In this document: positions 26,729 to 35,727 of the stretch, in pieces
How the letters are laid out: each line of letters opens with the position of its first letter
Position numbering within the stretch: position 1 is the stretch's first letter
Assembly: GCA_039182125.1 (NCBI GenBank)
Contig: JBCDCH010000005.1
Span: 38,135 to 102,134 of the forward strand
Direction: 5' to 3'
Origin: Planctomycetota bacterium
GTDB taxonomy: Bacteria; Planctomycetota; Phycisphaerae; Tepidisphaerales; Tepidisphaeraceae
DNA length: 64,000 nucleotides
Program-made: the position numbers and the translations under genes
The notes under the pieces: generated by a model
Told to the model about the DNA's origin: nothing
The model's input: only the letters and a program-made list of their open reading frames with translations
Databases searched by the model: none

Positions 26729-27091
26729 ATGCAGATCACACTCCTTGGTATCGAGAAGAACGGCGTCGTCAAAGTCGCCACGCAGGGCAACATCACCGCT
26801 GCCGAGATCAACTCGGCCGGGCCCAACCCCCTCCAAACCACGCTCGGGCCGACCTGGTCGACCATGAAGGTGCTGATGAATATGGAGGGCACCAGCTACA
26901 TCGACTCCTCGGCCATCGGGTGGCTGATCGGCACCAGCAAGGAGCTCAAGACCGCCGGCGGCATGCTGATTCTCTACGGCGTGCAGCCGGGGGTGAAGCA
27001 GGTGCTCGACCTGCTCAAGGTCGGCCGGGTCGTGCCCATCGTCGATGACGAGTCCGCGGCCATCGAGCTGACGCAGACCGACGAACTCTGA
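26729..27091 (+). CDS. STAS-domain (anti-anti-sigma-like) protein
   Basis: 120 residues. GNITAAEIN near the N-terminus, then VLMNMEGTSYIDSSAIGWLIGTSKELKTAGG, matches the STAS fold, with the serine pair of DSSAIG at the site phosphorylated in SpoIIAA-like proteins, and LLKVGRVVPIVDDESAAI at the C-terminus. Such proteins relay signals through partner-switching kinases and phosphatases. It lies 40 nt before the secretion-type ATPase in the same direction, so it may regulate that system. No partner kinase is in the window. Confidence 0.8.
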   Translation: MQITLLGIEKNGVVKVATQGNITAAEINSAGPNPLQTTLGPTWSTMKVLMNMEGTSYIDSSAIGWLIGTSKELKTAGGMLILYGVQPGVKQVLDLLKVGRVVPIVDDESAAIELTQTDEL

Positions 27092-27131
27092 GCGAATCCC
27101 GAAACCACGCCTCACTTTCCAACGGACCGCC

Positions 27132-28400
27132 ATGACCACCGCCAACGCTACCGATCCCGTTAGTCAGCCGCCCGCCTTGATGATCGACGTGGCGACCAAG
27201 TCTGCCGAGGACGCCACCGCCGCGTTGATCGCCCATGCCGTGAAGATCAACGCCAGCGATCTGTTCATCGCCGCCAACGACGGCGATTACGGCGCGTCCG
27301 TTCGTCACCACGGCTTGATCCGGCCCATCGCGATCCTCTCCGAGGAGCAGGGCAAGCGGGTGCTGGCGTTCCTGAAGAACAACGCGGGCATGGAGGTCAA
27401 CGAGCGTGAGCCGACCGAGGGGCGTTGGATCTATGTGCCTGAGGATGACGACGTCGAGAACGTCTCGAGCGTCGACCTGCGTATCAGCATCATCCCGACG
27501 CTCTACGGCGAAGACGCGGCGATCCGGTTGTTGGTTCGCTCGGACACGCTGATGAAGCTGCCTGACTTGGGCATGACCGGGCGGCAGCTCACCGGGTTTC
27601 AGCAGATGATCGCCAACCCGTCGGGATTGATCCTGATCACCGGGCCGACCGGATCGGGGAAGACCTCCACGCTGTATGCGTCCCTGCTTGAACTGAACAA
27701 TGGTCAACGCAAGATCAACACGATCGAGGACCCGATCGAGTACGCCGTCGACGGGCTTCGACAGTCGCAGACGAACACGAACATCGGCGTCGGGTTCGCC
27801 GAGTTGCTTCGGTCGGTGCTACGCCAGTCGCCGGACGTGGTGATGATTGGCGAGGTGCGTGACGCGGAGACGGCCAAGACGGCGGTCCGGGCCGCCAACA
27901 GCGGCATGCTCGTGCTCGCCACGCTCCATGCTCCCAACGCCGCCGCGGCGATTCAGTCCATGCGGGCTTACGACATCCCGCCGCATTTCCTCTCGACGAG
28001 CCTGCGTGGCGTCGTGAGTCAACGGCTCACCCGCACGCTCGACCCGGCGAGCCGGCAGGAGATCGACATCTCCGACGCCACCCACACGTTCGACGACATC
28101 AAGCATCTGCTCAAGGAAGGCGAGGGCACCAAGCTCTACATGCCCGGCCCCACGCCCGAGAACCAGATGACCGGCTACAACGGCCGGACCGGCGTCTTCG
28201 AGGTGCTCGAAGTCACCCAGGAGATTCGCAACCTCATCGCCGACGGTGCGCCGGCCAGCCAGATCCGAAAGCAGGCCAGCCAGGACGGCATGCTCGAGTT
28301 CCGCGAGGCCGCCTTGCTCAAGGTCGCGCACGGCCAAACGACCACGGAAGAAGTCTTCCGCGTCATTCCCAGCGAGCAGTTGCTCGTCGATTCGTACTGA
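27132..28400 (+). CDS. GspE/PilB-type secretion ATPase
   Basis: 422 residues, hexameric ATPase of type II secretion or type IV pilus systems. A short N-terminal domain (ALIAHAVKINASDLFIAA, family ASDIHIEP) leads to Walker A GPTGSGKTSTLY near residue 170, the Asp box TIEDPIEY, Walker B VVMIGEVRDAETA near 236, and the His box ATLHAPNAAAAI. It lacks the N1 domain that binds the inner-membrane platform and the four-cysteine zinc insert usual in GspE/PilB (here VSQRLTRTLDPASRQ). It could serve pilins; the STAS gene precedes it. Confidence 0.88.
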   Translation: MTTANATDPVSQPPALMIDVATKSAEDATAALIAHAVKINASDLFIAANDGDYGASVRHHGLIRPIAILSEEQGKRVLAFLKNNAGMEVNEREPTEGRWIYVPEDDDVENVSSVDLRISIIPTLYGEDAAIRLLVRSDTLMKLPDLGMTGRQLTGFQQMIANPSGLILITGPTGSGKTSTLYASLLELNNGQRKINTIEDPIEYAVDGLRQSQTNTNIGVGFAELLRSVLRQSPDVVMIGEVRDAETAKTAVRAANSGMLVLATLHAPNAAAAIQSMRAYDIPPHFLSTSLRGVVSQRLTRTLDPASRQEIDISDATHTFDDIKHLLKEGEGTKLYMPGPTPENQMTGYNGRTGVFEVLEVTQEIRNLIADGAPASQIRKQASQDGMLEFREAALLKVAHGQTTTEEVFRVIPSEQLLVDSY

Positions 28401-28410
28401 GAAGTGGGAC

Positions 28411-28480
28411 GTGTAAACACGGAAGGGTGAAGTTTGCGGAAGGACCGTTCCCTCTGCCAACTTCACCTTTCCGCGTTCAC
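28411..28480. repeat. Long imperfect inverted repeat between convergent ATPase and PII genes
   Basis: Left arm from 28411 and right arm to 28480 pair over about 25-35 bases with several mismatches; the best block is CGGAAGGGTGAAGTT (28420-28434) with AACTTCACCTTTCCG (28459-28473). It lies between two convergent stops and could serve both transcripts as a 3' end structure. No T-run. Confidence 0.65.
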
Positions 28481-28493
28481 ATCTCAAACTTCG

Positions 28494-28832
28494 TTACAGC
28501 GCGTCGGTGTCGGTCTCGCCGGTACGGATGCGGACGACCTTGGCGACGGGGTAGATGAAGATCTTGCCGTCGCCGACGTTGCCCGTGCGGGCGGCGGTGG
28601 CGATGGCGCTGACGGCGTTGTCGGAATCCTCGGCCTTGACGCAGACCTTGATCAGCACCTTCGTGTTGAACGAACTTTCGACGGTGGCGCCGCGGTAGGT
28701 TTCTTTGTGTCCGAGCTGTCGGCCGTAGCCCTTGGCGTCGATCACGGTGAGCCCGAGGACATTCATTTGGGCGAGTGATGATTTAACGGCGTCGAGCTTG
28801 TCGGTGTTGATCACCGCTTCGATCATGTGCAT
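28494..28832 (-). CDS. PII-family nitrogen regulatory protein
   Basis: 112 residues; a trimeric sensor of ATP/ADP and 2-oxoglutarate that controls ammonium uptake and assimilation. MHMIEAVINTDKLDAVKSSL, GYGRQLGHKETYRG, and the C-terminal signature GNVGDGKIFIYPVAKVVRIRTGETD are typical of GlnB/GlnK. In the T-loop the residue at the position of the uridylylated Tyr51 appears to be Val (YRGATVESSF), so regulation by uridylylation at that site is unlikely. AGGAG eight bases before the ATG at 28832 sets the start. No ammonium transporter or glutamine synthetase is adjacent. Confidence 0.9.
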   Translation of the reverse strand: MHMIEAVINTDKLDAVKSSLAQMNVLGLTVIDAKGYGRQLGHKETYRGATVESSFNTKVLIKVCVKAEDSDNAVSAIATAARTGNVGDGKIFIYPVAKVVRIRTGETDTDAL

Positions 28833-29056
28833 GACGCAATCTCCTGCGTGTTTGTAGTGGGTTGTGCGGAAGGGCGGTTCGACCCTTCGCGGCGCGGTCG
28901 CTGAGCAATGGTAAGGGAAACCGAACGGGTTTGTAAGCCTGTCGTGCAAATAGGCAATATCGCAACCGACCTCGTGTCCGGGTCGGCCGGGCGAAACCCC
29001 ATCCCGGAACCGGGGTTGGCGCGGCGCTAAGCTCGGGGGTGTTGCTCGAACCCGAG

Positions 29057-29896
29057 ATGCTCGTTGCCCAGGCGTTGCAGCCCCGGCGACGTTTTCCGCC
29101 GCAATACCTCCTCATGATCGGGGCGGCCTCGGGCATCGCGGCACTGCTTTTGGCGACCGGGGCGGGCGGGTTCATGCTTCCGGCCCGGTTGGCGGGCGTG
29201 ATGCTGCTCGGCAGTGCGGCGATCGCCGCGTTCTGGAGCGTGCGCGGGTCGGCCGGGCAGTTTCGCCAGGAGCAAGTTTGGGCCGAGACGCTCTACGACA
29301 TGATCCGCCTGCGCAACTGGGACTCGGCCCGCCGGCTGACCGCGAAGTTGCTCGCTAAGGACTTCGTCAATCCTCAGGCCAAGGTGCAAGTGCTGACGCT
29401 GTGGTCGGTGCTTCTGGGCCGCGACGGGATGCACGACCAGGCCGCCGCGGTGCAGGGGGCGTTGTTGGAACGGATCCAGGGCCCCGCGACGGCGACACTA
29501 CTGGCCGGGCAGGCCATGGCGCTACTGCGGTGCGACCGGCTGGTCGATGCCGACGTGGTGCTGCGAAACCTGCGGGCCGACCTCTCGGGCTATGAGGAAA
29601 TCCCCGACGAGGCGCAGGCCACCCTGATGCTGGCCGAGATGTTCCGCGACGTGCAGACCAACCACCTCGACGAGGTCCTCGGCGTGTATGGCGATCATCT
29701 GGACCTCTTCCGCAATGGGCTGGGCGTCCGGGTGGCCGATGTGCATGCGTTGGCGGCGGTCGCGTTGCACAGGACGGATGATCCGGGCTGGGTCGACGCT
29801 TGGCGGAAAGCGACGTTGCTGATCGACGCGGCCGAGCTTCAACGCCGCTACCCCGAAGTCGAGCCGCTGATCCAGTCCGCGAAGGAGGGGTCATGA
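29057..29896 (+). CDS. Membrane protein with TPR-like helices, unknown function
   Basis: 279 residues. Two hydrophobic segments at ~20-60 (LLMIGAASGIAALLLATGAGG, LAGVMLLGSAAIAAFWS), then a helical repeat region with TPR character (LRNWDSARRLTAKLLA, LLAGQAMALLRCDRLVDADVVLRNL). Stop overlaps the next start as ATGA, so the two are made together. A GTG 18 nt upstream is an alternative start. The 224 nt between the PII gene and this one hold a small hairpin around 28870-28897 and nothing else I can name. Confidence 0.6.
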   Translation: MLVAQALQPRRRFPPQYLLMIGAASGIAALLLATGAGGFMLPARLAGVMLLGSAAIAAFWSVRGSAGQFRQEQVWAETLYDMIRLRNWDSARRLTAKLLAKDFVNPQAKVQVLTLWSVLLGRDGMHDQAAAVQGALLERIQGPATATLLAGQAMALLRCDRLVDADVVLRNLRADLSGYEEIPDEAQATLMLAEMFRDVQTNHLDEVLGVYGDHLDLFRNGLGVRVADVHALAAVALHRTDDPGWVDAWRKATLLIDAAELQRRYPEVEPLIQSAKEGS

Positions 29897-30684
29897 ACAC
29901 ATCGACGGCGATCTCCACGCTCCTGCGCGACCTGACGGTGGGGCGTTTGGTCCACAAGCTGTTGCTGGCGGTGGTTGCGGGGCTGTTCGTGTACTCGCTG
30001 CTCGGCGGGGCGGCGTGGTCGCGGTTCGCGGCGTTCGGGCTGGTGACGGCGTACTTCGCGCTCACGGTCTGGTCGCTGCGGGCGGGTCGAATCACCGGCG
30101 AGACCGCCCAGCTCATCGCCGCCGGCCGACACGATGAGGCGGAAGATCGCATGCAGGAGGCCGTCAAGCGGTTCGGCGTGGTCCGGCCGTTGAAGATGGC
30201 CACGCTTCACCAACTCGCCGTGCTCCGTCACGCCCAGGGGCGATGGTCCGAGGCAGTCGACGCCGGGGCGGCGTTCCTCGGGCAAACTCGCGGGCGTTCG
30301 TCGATGCAGTCCGGCACCGAGTTGCTCGTGGCCGAGGCCGCGCTCGAAGCCGATGACCTTCACACCGCCCACCGGCTGATCGTCGCCCTGCGGTCCAAGC
30401 CGCTGAGCACCGATCACTTCGCCGCGTTGCTCGTGCTGCAACTCGATTATCAGAGCCGGCTCGGGCTGTGGGCGGCGATGGACCACAACGTCCCGGCCAA
30501 GTTGAATCTGCTGGACTTGCGGCCCGGTCCGGAGGCGGGGCGGGGGTGTGCGTTGATCGCCTTGGCCCAACTGAAACTCGGCCGGGGTGATCTCGGGCGA
30601 GCCTTATCGGAGCGCGCCACACTACTGGAATCAGCGGCGGCGCTGGTTGACGGGCGGCCCCTACTTCGCGACATTTTGAAATAG
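29893..30684 (+). CDS. Membrane protein with TPR-like helices, paralogue-like partner of the previous gene
   Basis: 263 residues with the same layout as its upstream partner: two membrane segments (~25-60: LLAVVAGLFVYSLLGG, FAAFGLVTAYFALTVWSL) followed by helical repeats such as LIAAGRHDEAEDRMQEAVKRFG and VAEAALEADDLHTAHRLIVAL. GGAGG six bases before the ATG and the ATGA overlap show strong coupling. They may form a heteromeric membrane scaffold. Function unknown. Confidence 0.65.
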   Translation: MNTSTAISTLLRDLTVGRLVHKLLLAVVAGLFVYSLLGGAAWSRFAAFGLVTAYFALTVWSLRAGRITGETAQLIAAGRHDEAEDRMQEAVKRFGVVRPLKMATLHQLAVLRHAQGRWSEAVDAGAAFLGQTRGRSSMQSGTELLVAEAALEADDLHTAHRLIVALRSKPLSTDHFAALLVLQLDYQSRLGLWAAMDHNVPAKLNLLDLRPGPEAGRGCALIALAQLKLGRGDLGRALSERATLLESAAALVDGRPLLRDILK

Positions 30685-30764
30685 TCCCACGTCGGTTCCG
30701 GGGGCTAATGTCGCAGAGTTGCCGCTTCGGGGGATCGTCAGATAAGAACGAAAGAGTCGAACGG

Positions 30765-31073
30765 ATGACCCAGGATATTTCTCAACGTATTGGCTGGCGG
30801 TTCGGGACGGCGATTTGCTTCGCGGTGGCCGTTGGTTTGGTCGCGTTTTCGGTCTGGCTCGCCGTCGAAGCGGTCACCAAGCCCACGCCGATCGACGCGT
30901 GGACGGTGCGACTGGCCGCGATGTCGTCCCTGGCGTTGGCCCATCTCCTCTTGGCATGGGGCGTGACGAGCCGGGTGTACCCCGTCTCGCCGATCGACAA
31001 GAGCATCGCGTTGACATCCATGTTGGTCGGGACACTCGCGGGTGTGGGGGCGTTAGCCCTGGCACTGGCATAA
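30765..31073 (+). CDS. Small membrane protein, unknown function
   Basis: 102 residues with three hydrophobic segments (FGTAICFAVAVGLVAFSVWLAV, LAAMSSLALAHLLLAWGV, IALTSMLVGTLAGVGALALAL). No family recognised. It continues the run of same-strand membrane genes, 80 nt downstream of the TPR pair. The ATG at 30765 is chosen as it directly precedes a short polar N-terminus before the first helix. Confidence 0.55.
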   Translation: MTQDISQRIGWRFGTAICFAVAVGLVAFSVWLAVEAVTKPTPIDAWTVRLAAMSSLALAHLLLAWGVTSRVYPVSPIDKSIALTSMLVGTLAGVGALALALA

Positions 31074-31201
31074 GTTTGGTCGTAACTCCGGGGTGTCGGG
31101 CGCTTGTCGGTGGCATGCGGCGAGAAAAACTTCGACTTGCTTACCCATCTTGCGCAGTCTGCACTTGTCCCGCAGCGTTGACGTGGCATGCTACTGACCC
31201 C

Positions 31202-33640
31202 ATGTCGCCCGCATCGCTTTCCCGTAAGTTTCTGCTGATCGTGGCCGTATTCGGCTCGATGATCGGTTTTGCGCCCGCTGCTCATGCGCAGGATGACTCG
31301 GCCAACGCCGCGCTCGCCGAGCAGTACCACCTCATCGCACAACTCGAACTCGATGTCGTGCCGTTGGAGGATCACCACCTCACCCGTGCTGCGGCCCTGC
31401 TCGGAGCTGCCGCGCAGCTCGATCCGATGCAGCCCCGGCATCCCCGGCTGCTCGCGGCGGTCCACATGCTTCGCGGTGACCGGGAAGCTGCGCTGACGGC
31501 CCTGAACAACTACGGCAAGCTCCGCCCGGACGACGAAGTCGCCCGGATCCAGTACGTCGACCTTGTCACCGCCGGCATGCAGAATGCCCAGAACAAGGTG
31601 GCATTTCTTCAGAACCGGATCGTCGACAACGAGCGATTGAGCGACGGCCTGCGGAGCCATGCGGCCGTGAAGCTGCACGATTTGCACGTTGAACGCGGAC
31701 AGCAGGCCAAAGCTGACGCGGCACTGGCGAAGGCGCTTGAACTCAACGACGTCAACCCGGCCGCCCGGCAGCGGTCGTTCGAGAAGACCCTTCGCACCGG
31801 CGACGCCCTCGATCGCATCACCGCGCTGTGCGAACTGCTGCGGAGCAACGTGGCCCAGCCGGCGGTCATGACCTCGCTCGGCTCGGAGCTGGCCCGTTTG
31901 AACATGCTCGAGGAGGCGCTCGACTGGTACGAGCGCGGCAACGAACTCGCCCTCGAAATGCAGCTCCGCGGCGTACCGGCCGATTACGTGGACCAAGGCG
32001 CGTTGCTGCTGATCAACAGCCAGCCCCAGGAGGCCCGCGTCATCGGGCTGACCCTGCAGCAGGACGCCGAGAACTTCGTCGTCGGTGAACAGATCGCGCT
32101 GCTCTCGGAAAAGCAGCAGGAGATCATGGCCGAGGGCGTGATGGATCAGATGTCGGCCCGGTTCGACCAGCTTGTCACCGACCTTGCGGGTGAGGCGGAG
32201 TTTGACATGGCGGGGCGTGAGCCGACCGCGGTCGTCGTTGAGCTTTTTGAGACGCTGCTCGCCGCCGACCCGTTCCGTGCGGACGTGCTCATCGGCCAGA
32301 TCGACGCGGTGGTTCGCGGCGACCTGCTGATTGCGGAGAAGCCGACCAACCCCGACCTGCTCGCGGCACTGACCGAACTCGTCGGCGAAAAGGACCCGCT
32401 CATCGTGTCGTACGCCGGCCTTCAGGCGTTGCGTGAAGGCACGCCCGATGCCGCCCGTGTGAAGTTCGACGCGGTCAAGGATCAGCACCCGTTCGCGGCG
32501 ATGGGTTTGGTGTTGCTCGACGCGGCGGACGCACCGGCGGACGAGATTCGCGCCCGCGCCAGCGACGTGCTCAATGACCGGCCGTTCGGCATCACCGGCG
32601 CGTTCGTGTTCGACCAGCTTCGGCAGTTCAACGTGCGGGTTCTGCCGCCCGAGAATCTGCCCGCCATTCGCAACGCGTTGGCGGTGTTCCCCAGCCAACT
32701 GCTGGACCTGCTCGACCCGGCCGAGCAGCGCAACTTCTACGACGTGCGCATGCGGCCGTTGCGGATCGCCCATGAGTACGGGTCACCGATGTACGTCCGC
32801 GTCACCATCGCGAACACCGGCGAGTATCCGCTGACGCTCGGCCCCGGCGGCGTGATTCGCAGTGAGTTGCAGTTCGACGCTTCGGTCGGCAATCAGGGCG
32901 CGATCCCGGCGGTCGCCATCGGCCAAATCGGCGGCCAAGTCCGGCTTGATCGCAACGAAGAAACCACGCGCGACTACCGGATCGACCTCGGCGTGCTCAA
33001 CCAGGCGCTGGCCACCGACCCTTCGCGTCCGATCACCATCTTCGTCAGCGCGATCACCAACCCGGTGCAGTTGCAGGGTGAGCGCGTTGGCCCCGGGCCG
33101 GGAGGCTTCCGCACGCAGATGCGCCAGCCGATCGAGCGCGGTGCCAAGGCTCTTGGGAACGCCGAGGTGCAGGATCAACTCTTTACGCAGATCGTGCGTG
33201 GCGCCGGTGGCGAGAAGATCCGGGCGATCCAGACGCTCACGCGGTACGTGCAGTTGTTCGAGCTGCAGAATCAGGCCGTCGCCGAAGCGGGCGAGGGCCC
33301 ACAAATCGAGCAGGCGGAGATCAACGCGATCGCTCGGCGTATCCGTCGTGCCCGCGACGTCGAGATCGACCCGGCCGTTCGCTCCTGGGCGGGACTGGCG
33401 ATGGTTCAACTCGCGGCCGAGGAGGAACGGGTGACGCTCATTGACGCCATGGTGTCCGACGATGATCCGACCGTGCGTTTGGGCGGATTGATGGCGACGT
33501 TGTCGCTTAACAAGCCGGAGCAGGCGTCCATCGCGGCGTCGTTGACCGATGATCCCGATCCAGAAATCGCCGCGTATGCCGCAGGCGTGCTGGCGATTCC
33601 GGCCGAGGAGACCGGCGACGAGGCCCCGGCGGGGCAGTAG
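31202..33640 (+). CDS. Large exported TPR/HEAT-like repeat protein
   Basis: 812 residues with a clear signal peptide (KFLLIVAVFGSMIGFAPAAHAQ). The body is helical in repeats with TPR character (~40-300: HLTRAAALLGAAAQLDP, LLAAVHMLRGDREAALTALN), followed by a beta-rich part near 540-620, and at the end a HEAT-like stretch (RSWAGLAMVQLAAEEERVTLI, DDDPTVRLGGLMATLSL, DDPDPEIAAYAAGVLAIP). An acidic tail ends it. I infer a periplasmic scaffold. No catalytic motif seen. The frame is open upstream to 30815 but this signal peptide marks the start. Confidence 0.7.
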   Translation: MSPASLSRKFLLIVAVFGSMIGFAPAAHAQDDSANAALAEQYHLIAQLELDVVPLEDHHLTRAAALLGAAAQLDPMQPRHPRLLAAVHMLRGDREAALTALNNYGKLRPDDEVARIQYVDLVTAGMQNAQNKVAFLQNRIVDNERLSDGLRSHAAVKLHDLHVERGQQAKADAALAKALELNDVNPAARQRSFEKTLRTGDALDRITALCELLRSNVAQPAVMTSLGSELARLNMLEEALDWYERGNELALEMQLRGVPADYVDQGALLLINSQPQEARVIGLTLQQDAENFVVGEQIALLSEKQQEIMAEGVMDQMSARFDQLVTDLAGEAEFDMAGREPTAVVVELFETLLAADPFRADVLIGQIDAVVRGDLLIAEKPTNPDLLAALTELVGEKDPLIVSYAGLQALREGTPDAARVKFDAVKDQHPFAAMGLVLLDAADAPADEIRARASDVLNDRPFGITGAFVFDQLRQFNVRVLPPENLPAIRNALAVFPSQLLDLLDPAEQRNFYDVRMRPLRIAHEYGSPMYVRVTIANTGEYPLTLGPGGVIRSELQFDASVGNQGAIPAVAIGQIGGQVRLDRNEETTRDYRIDLGVLNQALATDPSRPITIFVSAITNPVQLQGERVGPGPGGFRTQMRQPIERGAKALGNAEVQDQLFTQIVRGAGGEKIRAIQTLTRYVQLFELQNQAVAEAGEGPQIEQAEINAIARRIRRARDVEIDPAVRSWAGLAMVQLAAEEERVTLIDAMVSDDDPTVRLGGLMATLSLNKPEQASIAASLTDDPDPEIAAYAAGVLAIPAEETGDEAPAGQ

Positions 33641-33762
33641 CCGTTGGTTTGGCCGATTGCGGTGGAACACCCACCGGCACCGGGCCTACCCTGTGCGTCC
33701 CGAAGCACATGGCCAACGCCGTGCGCTGATATCCGATTCCGTATCTCAGAACAGGCAGACCC

Positions 33763-33972
33763 ATGTCCCTCGACTCCTCGCTCCGCAGCGGCAACTCGCT
33801 CAAACGCCATCGCAACGTCCTGACCCGCGCCGAGCGGCTCGAGAAGCTGCTCGAATCCGGTAAGCGGACCGAGGCCGACGGCGTCTACGGCCTGCCCAAA
33901 GTCGGCAACCGTAAACCCAGCGTCGGCAAGAAGACCGTCAAGAAGAAAGACGACGACGAGAAAAAGAAGTAA
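33763..33972 (+). CDS. PVC-superphylum small basic protein
   Basis: 69 residues, very basic. MSLDSSLRSGNSLKRHRNVLTRAERLEKL and GLPKVGNRKPS fit the small basic protein family shared by Chlamydiae, Verrucomicrobia and Planctomycetes (as I recall, TIGR04137), possibly linked with ribosomes or rRNA. The C-terminus is a run of Lys, Asp and Glu. It is a good lineage marker and is its own unit, ending in a strong terminator at 34041-34077. Confidence 0.85.
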   Translation: MSLDSSLRSGNSLKRHRNVLTRAERLEKLLESGKRTEADGVYGLPKVGNRKPSVGKKTVKKKDDDEKKK

Positions 33973-34040
33973 CGCCGCGCTGCGGACGCCATCGTTAGCG
34001 GCAGCCGCGTAAGCACTTCCATCCCACACGGGTTGATCAT

Positions 34041-34077
34041 CGAACGACGGAGCTGCCCGCTCTGTCGTTCGTGTTTT
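34041..34077 (+). terminator. Intrinsic terminator after the small basic protein gene
   Basis: Stem CGAACGACGGAGC / GCTCTGTCGTTCG (one G-U pair), 5-nt loop, followed by TGTTTT. Position 70 nt after the small basic protein stop and 20 nt before the aminotransferase start separates the two genes. Confidence 0.75.
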
Positions 34078-34096
34078 GCGCTGTTACCCTTCTTGC

Positions 34097-35209
34097 ATGT
34101 CCGATCCGATCTCAGCCCGTGCCAAAGCCGTCGACGCCTCGGGTATCCGGAAGGTGTTCGATCTCGCGGCGAAGTTGGAAAACCCGATCAACCTGAGCAT
34201 CGGCCTGCCGGACTTCGACGTACCGGAAATCGCCAAGACCGTGGCGAAAGATGCGATCGACGCCGGGTTCAATCGCTACACGCCGACCCAGGGCATCCCC
34301 GAACTGCGCGAGCGGCTCAAAGCCGACCTCGACGCCGAGATGGGCCGCGACGTCGGTGATGTCTTCATTGCCTCGGGCGTCAGCGGGGCGCTGATGCTCG
34401 CGATCATGGCGTTGGTCGATCCGGGTGATGAGGTGGTGTTCCTTGACCCGTACTTCGTCATGTATCGCCACCTGGTCACGATGGCCGGCGGGGTGAGTGT
34501 GCCGGTCGACAGCTACCCGGACTTCCGGTTCGACGCCGCGAAGATCGAAGCCGCCATCACGCCCCGGACCAAGCTGCTGATCGTCAACTCGCCGAGCAAC
34601 CCTACGGGCGTGACGATGTCGCCCGACGAGGTCCGCGCCGCCGCCGAGCTGGCCCGCAAGCACGACATCATCCTGCTGACCGACGAGATCTACGACGCGT
34701 TCCGTTTCGATGACACCGACGGCCTCTACAGCCCGGCGATGCTCTACGACCGCACGCTCATCCTCCGTGGCTTTTCCAAGACGCATGGCATGACCGGCTG
34801 GCGTGTTGCCTACGTCGCCGGGCCCAGCGAGATCGTCGAGCAGATGATCAAGCTCCAGCAGTACAGCTACGTTTGTGCCCCGAGTCCGTTCCAGAAAGGG
34901 GCGTTGGCCGCGTTGGACGCGGACATGTCGGGCCACATCACCGCTTATCGCCGAAAGCGTGACATCGTCGTCGAGGCGCTCTCGGGCACGTTCGAACTCG
35001 CGCGGCCCGACGGAGCGTTCTACGCCTTCCCGCAAGCACCCGCCGGCCTGACCGCGACGGACTTCTGCACCGCCGCGATCGAGAAGAACGTTTTGACCAT
35101 TCCGGGCAATGTCTTCAGCGGTCGGGATACACACTTCCGCGTGAGCTTCGCCGCTCCGGATGAGAAGCTCCGCGAGGGTTGCCGAATTCTCTGCGAGGTG
35201 GCTGGATGA
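34097..35209 (+). CDS. Class I/II PLP-dependent aminotransferase
   Basis: 370 residues, fold type I. Features: INLSIGLPDFDVPE near the N-terminus, GFNRYTPTQGIPELRERL, the PLP-stacking region VSGALMLAIMALVDPGDEV, NSPSNPTGVTMSPDEV, LTDEIYDAF, and the PLP lysine in RGFSKTHGMTGWRVAY. Related to aspartate/aromatic aminotransferases; the substrate is not fixed by sequence. Stop overlaps the next start as ATGA. Confidence 0.93.
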   Translation: MSDPISARAKAVDASGIRKVFDLAAKLENPINLSIGLPDFDVPEIAKTVAKDAIDAGFNRYTPTQGIPELRERLKADLDAEMGRDVGDVFIASGVSGALMLAIMALVDPGDEVVFLDPYFVMYRHLVTMAGGVSVPVDSYPDFRFDAAKIEAAITPRTKLLIVNSPSNPTGVTMSPDEVRAAAELARKHDIILLTDEIYDAFRFDDTDGLYSPAMLYDRTLILRGFSKTHGMTGWRVAYVAGPSEIVEQMIKLQQYSYVCAPSPFQKGALAALDADMSGHITAYRRKRDIVVEALSGTFELARPDGAFYAFPQAPAGLTATDFCTAAIEKNVLTIPGNVFSGRDTHFRVSFAAPDEKLREGCRILCEVAG

Positions 35210-35727
35210 ATCTCGCGGCGGAGATCGAGAAGTTCGATGGTGTTCACACCGATGTTCTTGAATCTGCCGCGCTGCGTTGGGAGCCGACGGCGGCCGATGT
35301 GAGGTTGCTGCTGAAGCTCGGTGGGGATGCCGATGTGAACCGTGCGGTCGGGGCGTCATGGCTGCTCAAGGACTTGGCCGGGCGCGGGTACCGGCTCACG
35401 GCGGCGCAGTCGAAAACGTTGCTCGGCCTGCTCGATGACGAGAAGGATTGGCAAATGACGTTGCACTTGGTGCAGGCGTTTCCCGCAGTCAAGGTCACGC
35501 GTGCCACGGCCGACGCTTGGCACGCCCGGCTCGCCGAACTCGCGGCTCATCCGCAGAACTTCGTCCGGGCGTGGTCGTTCAACGCTTTGGCGCTGCTTGC
35601 CACCACGCACGAGCGATTTCGCCCCGATGTGGCGGATCGGCTCGAGGTCGCGGGGCACAACGATGCGGCATCCGTGCGAGCCCGCATCCGCAACGTGACC
35701 AAAACGACACCGTGGCTGCGCGACTAA
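35206..35727 (+). CDS. HEAT-like helical protein, unknown function
   Basis: 173 residues in helical repeats (RWEPTAADVRLLLKLGG, WLLKDLAGRGYRLTAAQSKTLLGLL, MTLHLVQAFPAV, RAWSFNALALLATTHERF) that suggest a HEAT/ARM-type repeat protein for protein binding. ATGA overlap with the aminotransferase shows cotranslation. Its stop overlaps the stop of the convergent PEP-CTERM gene. No family assigned. Confidence 0.6.
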   Translation: MNLAAEIEKFDGVHTDVLESAALRWEPTAADVRLLLKLGGDADVNRAVGASWLLKDLAGRGYRLTAAQSKTLLGLLDDEKDWQMTLHLVQAFPAVKVTRATADAWHARLAELAAHPQNFVRAWSFNALALLATTHERFRPDVADRLEVAGHNDAASVRARIRNVTKTTPWLRD

